64,000 nucleotides of DNA from Corylus avellana. Taxonomy: Eukaryota; Streptophyta; Magnoliopsida; Fagales; Betulaceae. Shown in pieces: positions 57,951 to 64,000 of the stretch. The stretch covers positions 27,763,382 through 27,827,381 of the forward strand of contig NC_081547.1 in the NCBI RefSeq assembly GCF_901000735.1, read 5' to 3'. Each line of letters opens with the position of its first letter. Within the stretch, counting starts at the first letter, position 1. The notes under the pieces were generated by a model that searched no databases, was not told the origin of the DNA, and was given only the letters and a program-made list of their open reading frames with translations. The translations under genes and the position numbers were made by a program.

Positions 57951-60079
57951 TGTAATGAAAATGGTTAAATGCGCAATACAATTTCATATGGTTCAATGTA
58001 ATGAAAATGGTTAAAGACATTTTGAGTGGGTACTTGTGGTTTAGCACGACATCAAACAGAGCACTTAGTTTCAAAAACTATCACAAATGACACTTGTTTA
58101 CATCCAATATAGGCAGCTAATATTTTCGTCAAATAATTTAATATGTGCCACGGCAAATCAATCAACAACTACTACATATTTTATATGCGTCATTAATAAT
58201 TAAAAAAAAAAAAAATTGGGTTGGCTTGACCACCTCCTTTGGCCCGAGTGGCACAAGCTACATCCAATTTTTTTTTTTAATTATATCAATGAAGCATATG
58301 AGACATATATCTATTGGTTTGACTTGGCACAACGTTAAAACATTGGACTAAACGTGAATAAAAGTACAATTCGCATTTATTAGATATATACAAGTATCTT
58401 TAGTGATATTTTTTGAAACTGAAAGATCCATTTGATATCGTGTTAAACCACAAGTACCAAAAACGTATTTTACCTTAATAAAATTATAACCCTAAGGGCT
58501 AAGAGTTTCAACCCAAAATTCTTTATCTATTTTTTCTTTCTCTGATTACGCCTATTACACCCTTATTTTATATTTTACATAAATTTCTACACGCGGCAAG
58601 TGAAACTGCTAAGAAAAATGAGAAAGTCTAAACACTCTTCTCCTATCTTCCTTCCATACAAATTTTTTAAAAGCCAGCAATCTGATCTGTAGATGTGGAT
58701 GCTACAAATCTAATGACAAAGCAGAACAAATAGTTTCTCTAGAAAAAATAAAGCATGTGAAAAAGCTATACACGGCAAGCAAAACAGATAAGGAAAGCAG
58801 GGCATGTCGAGAGCTAAACAGGGCAAGAGAAACAGCATCTAAAGAAGTTGGCCGGTGGCCTCTTGGATGTTAAAAGCTCGTCCTATAAAAGCACAAACAT
58901 GCATCTTGAATTTCACATGGGGTTTTCATGTTTTAAATATGTTGTGCATTTATTCTCTATGATTATGACACCAACTGATTAAGATACTGCATTATAGCTA
59001 TTTTTTTCTTTATGATTATGATTAAGACACTGAACTGCTTGGGATATTATAGGCTGCTGAAGAAAGTTTATAGAAGAAACTTTACTTATACCCTTTAAAA
59101 AATAAGTGGTTTTACAATCATAATCTTGATATCCTATGTTTTATATATGTTTGTTACAAGTTGGACGTTGCAAAGTAATTTAAGTAAACACCAATTTTGA
59201 TTTGCTGGTCTTCAATTCTTAGGCTATACACTTCAAAGTGTAGTCTAGACACAGGACACGTGTGTAGTTTAAATTTGGAAAGCGATATGATATGATAAAA
59301 CAAAGGTGAAACCGACGCAATTGGTTTATATTGATGCAAAATTGACATTTGTCGGGGGAGGATGTTTAGGAATCATGTGATGTACGTAGGGTTTTCTGGA
59401 CAGGTTTTAGTTGGCAGTTTGCACGTTGAAAAGCTGGGAGTTGGGCGCAACCCACCAAGCTGGTTCCTACAAAAGAAACCATGGCCTCCTTCAAATGTCT
59501 TAGAAAAATTATTAAAAGAGTAATAAATGATCGTGTAATTAAAACTTAACAAACAAGCATTCCTTTGACTAATTATTTGAACCAATTGATGCTTTTTATT
59601 TTTCCACCGCTAATAAGTAGAAAAATGAAATGAAGAGGCTGCTGCTGCAGCTGGTGGGTGGATCGGAGCTCTTGGTCGAACTTTATTCAATTACTCTTCT
59701 TCCATTTTAATGTTGAATCTCACCAAACATTTTCAAGCCATAGCTTTCAAGCAACTTTGTTCAATAGATGTATCACTACTTGAAATGTGAAATTCAATTT
59801 AGACCCTACAATAATACATCTTCTCTGTTTCCCTTCTATTCGGAAATGGAATATCAAAAAGGATACAATAAAACCATCCCCCATTTGCAGATGTCAAATG
59901 AATTCTTGAACCAAAAATACAAACTCTAGCTACTACTATATATGCTTACACCCTGATGAAAAACTAAAACGATGATATAATTATTAACCTATTTACATCA
60001 CAACAAATTTACTAACATAACCACACACAAGAAATGAAAATGCAAAAACAAAAAAGTCTCGGAGATTCTATCATGGCTA

Positions 60080-62119
60080 TCAAGCAATTGAAAGAAGTGA
60101 GCTGGAATAACCAGTTTCAAGATCAACATCCCTATCATTGCCGGCCGATGAAGATGTTGGATAAGAGTAATCCACAAATTCTGAAGCAGCAGCGCCTCCG
60201 ATTTTTCCATCATATGCATCCGGGGCTTCCACTGCCTCCGGCAGAGCCACCTCCCCTTCCAAGTACCTCACCGCTTGCCTCATGGTGGGGCGTGCCTTGG
60301 GCGCATTGTTAGAACACATCAAGCCTAGTTTGATTACCACAACAGCCTCAACCTTATTGAACTCACCGCCCAACCTGGCGTCTACAACCTCAAGAATTGA
60401 GCCTGCTCTCCACTTCTCCCACACCCATTCCACCAACATGAGCTCCTCCGGCAATGCTTTAGGCTCAATGGGTCTTCTCCCGCATACCACTTCAAGCAGC
60501 AAAGCACCGAATGCAAAAACATCTGAGCTGGTTGTAGACTTGCCTGTGCGTGTCAGCTCCGGCGCTAGATAACCCAGCGTGCCCACCACCCTGGTGGTGT
60601 TTGGATTGGAGCCGTGATCGTATAACTTAGCCAGACCAAAGTCACCAAGCCGTCCGTTTAGCTCAGAATCTAATAAAACATTCGCTGCCTTGATGTCTCT
60701 GTGAATCACAGTTTGTTCCCACCCTTCATGTAAATACAAAAGCCCTGAAGCCACACCTTTGATGATCTTGAACCTTTGCTCCCAGCTCAGAATTGTTTTA
60801 GGCTCATCAAACAGGTACTTGTCCAAGCTCCCATTAGGCATAAAATCATAAACAAGTAACAGATCGCCTCGCTGCCGACACCATCCTAACAATTGAACCA
60901 AATTTTTATGACGAAAACGACCAATACTGGTAATCTCCGACGCGAATTCTCGTACGCCCTGCTTTGATTCATGCGAAATTCGCTTAACAGCGACTTGGGT
61001 GTTTGAATTTGGCAGAGTTCCTTTATAAACTCGACCGAACCCACCGAACCCAAGGAGCTCTTTGTCTCTGAAACCCCGTGTTGCTTTCTTGAGCTCTTCG
61101 TGAGAAAATCTGTGCGGACCAACATCAAGCTCCCAGGGCTCAACCACATCTGCCATCTTTTTCCTCCTGATGATGTAAAACGTCAAAGCACTAAGCAAAA
61201 TCACCGCCAAAGCACATGAAACTGAGACGCCAAGGATTAGGCCTTTACGATTCTTTTTGGTCCCAGTGGCAGTGGGGAGCTGGAGCTTAGGAAGTTGAGA
61301 TAAATTGAGAGATTTAGCGTCTCCATTCACGTTGAAGCTCCACCCCAGGATATAATGCGAGCTCGTGAATATACCAGTACCAGCAGAAAACCCGATGTAC
61401 ATGAATTCATTAAGAATTTCGGAGAGGTTCACTTTGTCGGACAAAAGTATAGAACTGGGTTTGGCAGAGTCCATCGCCACCCTGACATCCAGTTGATTTG
61501 TAGGCGAATTATAATCGATCCATGCCTGAATTACCTGACCACTCGTCAAATTAAAGGGGACCGGAACGGTTTTGTTGGATTTTATGCTATTGATGTCGAC
61601 CGCAACATGGTTGTTATCGGTTTCACCATGCTCTACATTCATGTAAGTGTCGAATTCGACCGCTAATATGTGGTTCGACAATTTCCCATTGTTGCTGGCG
61701 TTGAAGAGGCCAATATAAGAGCCTGGATTACCCCCAGGAATCCCTCTTGCGGGAGAGATTGCGAAAGCGAGGCCATCGCCGCCTGGGAACCAAGCGGGGC
61801 CATCGCCGCCTTGCTTCCCAGGCTGGTCGATTATAGCGAAAGCGAAGGAGGTGGAGAAGGACATGACTTCGCCGCTGGAGTTCTTGAATTGGATTGGGTT
61901 TGAATAAAACGCGTGGCCGGATGCCCTGGTCGAGGTGTAGTTTGTTAGCTGAAGTACGCCATTGCTCTCAACCGCTGCAACGCCGTCTAAGGTCAAGTTG
62001 TTGCCGGCAGCACTGAACCCGCCCCTGAACCCGTCCAACAAGGGTGTAGCTACATCAGCTGGCTTTACTGGATGCAGGAGTAGAAGGAAAACCCAAAGAG
62101 AGAGGAGTTTTTCTGCCAT
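60080..62119 (-). CDS. LecRK4: intact L-type lectin receptor kinase (679 aa)
   Basis: Start at the conserved MAEK Met (62,119); an apparent 110-codon N-terminal extension runs through the N gap and is not real. Architecture as LecRK3: signal peptide, lectin domain with the same 9-residue loop duplication (here [15 protein letters not shown], so the first copy has Pro and Trp changes), membrane span, RD kinase with GFGGFG loop, HRD Asp475 and DFG 493-495. Differences from LecRK3 include Arg-to-Phe/Lys changes in the RFRHKN segment and a tail one residue shorter. A recent tandem duplicate of LecRK3, probably functional. Confidence 0.95.
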   Translation of the reverse strand: MAEKLLSLWVFLLLLHPVKPADVATPLLDGFRGGFSAAGNNLTLDGVAAVESNGVLQLTNYTSTRASGHAFYSNPIQFKNSSGEVMSFSTSFAFAIIDQPGKQGGDGPAWFPGGDGLAFAISPARGIPGGNPGSYIGLFNASNNGKLSNHILAVEFDTYMNVEHGETDNNHVAVDINSIKSNKTVPVPFNLTSGQVIQAWIDYNSPTNQLDVRVAMDSAKPSSILLSDKVNLSEILNEFMYIGFSAGTGIFTSSHYILGWSFNVNGDAKSLNLSQLPKLQLPTATGTKKNRKGLILGVSVSCALAVILLSALTFYIIRRKKMADVVEPWELDVGPHRFSHEELKKATRGFRDKELLGFGGFGRVYKGTLPNSNTQVAVKRISHESKQGVREFASEITSIGRFRHKNLVQLLGWCRQRGDLLLVYDFMPNGSLDKYLFDEPKTILSWEQRFKIIKGVASGLLYLHEGWEQTVIHRDIKAANVLLDSELNGRLGDFGLAKLYDHGSNPNTTRVVGTLGYLAPELTRTGKSTTSSDVFAFGALLLEVVCGRRPIEPKALPEELMLVEWVWEKWRAGSILEVVDARLGGEFNKVEAVVVIKLGLMCSNNAPKARPTMRQAVRYLEGEVALPEAVEAPDAYDGKIGGAAASEFVDYSYPTSSSAGNDRDVDLETGYSSSLLSIA

Positions 62120-62149
62120 GAGAGCGAGGGACGAAAGAAGAGTTGAGCT

Positions 62150-62232
62150 TTGTTTCGTTGAATTTTCTTTCTTCTTTATTTTGTCTTTTCTTGGCCAATA
62201 AGAAAATCGAAAGAGAATCCCAGATATGGATG
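62150..62232 (-). promoter_or_regulatory. LecRK4 proximal promoter block
   Basis: Near-identical to 55,653-55,735, including the inverted CCAAT and TTGGCCAA; cut by the gap at 62,233. Confidence 0.55.
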
Positions 62233-62332
62233 NNNNNNNNNNNNNNNNNNNNNNNNNNNNNNNNNNNNNNNNNNNNNNNNNNNNNNNNNNNNNNNNNNNN
62301 NNNNNNNNNNNNNNNNNNNNNNNNNNNNNNNN
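62233..62332. other. Scaffold gap (100 N)
   Basis: Placeholder gap. By comparison with unit 1 the missing DNA corresponds to 55,736-56,067, so about 330 bp: the end of the promoter block and the left end of the hAT element. Confidence 0.9.
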
Positions 62333-62697
62333 ATTAAATTCAAATCTGAATAAGGCTTGAATATGAATATAAAGAGAAAAATGGAAATTTATAAAGAGAA
62401 GAGTTTGTAATTGAATAAAATATTTTAGAAACTTTCTATCTTCTAGCATTTATTTATTTACTTTTCCTATTTGATTTTAAACATTGGATACAATCTTCGA
62501 AACTTGATCCTCTCCAGTTAGTTATATTTGATGATTATGTTTGTCATTTTACAAGGACAAAAAAATAATATATTCCTGTTTAAGATTGTATTTTATTTAA
62601 GAATATCTTTATTGTTATTTGATTTCCTTATTTATTGATATCAATTTTTTAGGCCTTATTTATTTCAGAATATTAAAAAATGAAATGATATTAATGC

Positions 62698-62825
62698 ATG
62701 TATCTTTAGTTTCGGCTATGATTTACTTTAGAGATTTTTGCTATGTTTGTATGAGCTTTAGGCTCGTAACTTTTATCAATGAATGAGTATGATATCTTTC
62801 AAAAAAAAAAAAAAAAAAAAAGAAA
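62698..62825 (+). mobile_element. LINE 3' tail, 5'-truncated
   Basis: A 128-bp insertion ending ATGAGTATGATATCTTTC plus a poly-A run, flanked by the 11-bp duplication GATATTAATGC (62,687-62,697 and 62,826-62,836). Unit 1 has the empty site (ATGATATTAATTCC, about 56,645). Short, poly-A-tailed and with a target duplication, it fits a 5'-truncated LINE; the specific family is not identified. Confidence 0.75.
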
Positions 62826-63047
62826 GATATTAATGCCTTTTTGAAACTTAATAGGGGGCCTTAATTTAAGCATATATATTGACTACCTGTCATTTTTTTT
62901 TTCTTTTTTTTATCGCAATTGTTTTATTAGGATTCATTAATTGGGGCCTTATTAAATTTGGACTTTTTTTAAATTACTTATTTACCATGATTAGAAGCCT
63001 TAATTAAAAAAAATGAAGGGTAATAAGTGATTTAATTTTTTTTAATT

Positions 63048-63146
63048 TTTTGACATGTTCGCATAAAAGGGGGGAGGGAGATTCGAACTAGTGACCTCCA
63101 CTTCATTAAGTGTGGTCCCAGCCGATTGAGTTACTTCTTAGGGACT
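63048..63146 (-). mobile_element. tRNA-derived SINE in unit 2 only
   Basis: Reverse orientation; the minus strand shows AACTCAATCGGCTGGGACC, TCACTAGTTCGAATCTCC and an ATGTCAAAAAATT tail. Unit 1 has no insertion at the matching place (about 56,865-56,890). Confidence 0.8.
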
Positions 63147-63216
63147 TTAACTTAAATTTTTAATTTGGAACCTTATTACGACCACCTAACTCGCCTAGTA
63201 ATTGGACCGACCCTGC

Positions 63217-63584
63217 AACAAAGGCGAGCCTCGGGACTTCGTAGTCTTCATGGACCTTGCCTTGGTTTCCGATCATTCATGAGATAACCAGCTTTAGAAC
63301 CACGTGGAATGGTGGTGTGTTGCACTTTGCATAAAGGAAGTGGGATAACCCCAAAAGAGTTCTACGAAGAGAAACTCAGAAATCGTGCTACTTGATTAAT
63401 TGATTTCACATGGAATCTTCGGGTTATGTTTGAACACCACCTCACAATTACAGGGCTTTTTTTTTTTTTTTTTTACAGGCCATTTGATTTCACATCGAAA
63501 CTCTTTAGGTTATGTTTGAACACTAGCCCACAATTACAGGCCATTCGAGTCTCACATCATTTCTTCAATTTGTCAATTTTTTCA
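63217..63584. other. LecRK4 distal promoter region
   Basis: Homologous to 27,364-27,680 and 56,954-57,324. Contains a partial internal repeat of ATTTGATTTCACAT. No gene is supported. Confidence 0.55.
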
Positions 63585-63739
63585 GAGTAATACTAAAAGT
63601 TCCTCTTGTACCTTTCTTAATTATCTTCAAAAATGATGTGGCTATTAAAATCACCATTAAATTTGTGATTAATCATTATTAGATTTTGATCAAATGATAA
63701 TTTTAATAGCCACATCTTTTTGGACTTCTAGAGTCACTC
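63585..63739. mobile_element. 155-bp MULE-type MITE upstream of LecRK4
   Basis: Exact 9-bp target duplication ATTTTTTCA at 63,576-63,584 and 63,740-63,748, with GAGTAATACTAAAAG/AGAGTCACTC ends. Shared with unit 1, so it predates the unit duplication but postdates separation from LecRK2. Confidence 0.85.
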
Positions 63740-64000
63740 ATTTTTTCAGCTTACTCCACGTGAATTTGGTAAGAAATGAGCATATTATAGTTGAAATCTC
63801 TTAGTAGATGATTTATTTATATTCATATTTAGACACAATTTAAATTTGATATGAAATTTTTAGGAATAACAATTTTTGATACAACTCGCAAATTCGATAC
63901 AATTTTAACATGAAATTAACATATTAAAATTAAGGGGTCTATAAAATTTAATTAAAATGATGATCGATGTATATAATCTTATACCATATTTTGACACCAC

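Larger units (their letters stand above)
62333..63216. mobile_element. hAT-like element upstream of LecRK4 (left end in gap)
   Basis: Counterpart of 56,068-56,953, ending TTGGACCGACCCTG before AACAAAG. The LINE tail and SINE listed next are nested in it. Confidence 0.7.
57955..64000. repeat. LecRK tandem unit 2 (runs off the window)
   Basis: Direct repeat of unit 1. It lacks the 422-bp solo LTR and the 56,383 SINE and has gained the LINE tail at 62,698-62,825 and a SINE at 63,048-63,146. Its right limit is outside the window. The noncoding 57,955-60,079 matches 51,035-53,579 and holds no gene. Confidence 0.9.

Noticed and set aside
60080..62449. A 789-residue LecRK with a novel N-terminal extension
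   Set aside because: The extra 110 codons run through the 100-N gap; the conserved signal peptide starts at 62,119.

Overview
This is nuclear DNA from a flowering plant, probably a eudicot. It is AT-rich, with long poly-A/T runs and (TA)n tracts. It is packed with plant-type MITEs, tRNA-derived SINEs and solo LTRs, and its only substantial genes are intronless L-type lectin receptor kinases (LecRKs). The species cannot be named from the sequence. No rRNA, true tRNA, CRISPR array or bacterial-type operon was seen.

Layout. 1-13.6 kb holds nested transposable elements laid over old LecRK flanking DNA, with a LecRK promoter relic (4.1 kb) and a 128-bp LecRK 3' relic (13.6 kb). 15.1-16.0 kb is a truncated Copia element. 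16.6-18.7 kb is LecRK1 (minus), broken by a one-base deletion. 21.4-22.2 kb is a heavily deleted LecRK pseudogene (minus). 25,188-25,287 is a gap. 27.9-29.9 kb is the intact LecRK2 (plus as written). 32.5-40.3 kb is a reverse-complement copy of 17.4-25.2 kb. 40,335-40,354 is a gap. 40.4-43.5 kb is a reverse-complement copy of 25.3-28.4 kb. 43.3-49.4 kb is a 2.9-kb tandem duplication without intact genes. 51-64 kb is a 6.5-kb tandem duplication carrying the intact LecRK3 and LecRK4 (both minus).

The main structural result is that the large inverted repeats look like a scaffolding error. The sequence between the two gaps (25,288-40,334) begins with the reverse complement of the start of the next contig and ends with the reverse complement of the end of the previous contig. 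Flipping this middle piece turns both repeats into ordinary unmerged end overlaps (about 7.8 and 3.1 kb). It also puts LecRK2 on the minus strand, like every other LecRK here. The real locus is then one head-to-tail LecRK cluster about 11 kb shorter than the window, with three intact genes (LecRK2, 3, 4), one frameshifted gene (LecRK1), one deleted pseudogene and at least two relics.

The intact genes encode a signal peptide, a legume-lectin ectodomain, one membrane span and an RD-type Ser/Thr kinase. They would act at the plasma membrane as receptors, a family associated with immunity and wound sensing. The tandem copies allow empty-site comparison, so several insertions (two solo LTRs, a SINE, a LINE tail, MULE and hAT elements) are bounded to the base and ordered relative to the duplications. 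I found no evidence for a wholly new biological system. The most notable biology is rapid LecRK remodelling: a duplicated sugar-binding loop in LecRK3/4, a duplicated first strand in LecRK1, leader deletions, and a pseudogene that records templated break repair.
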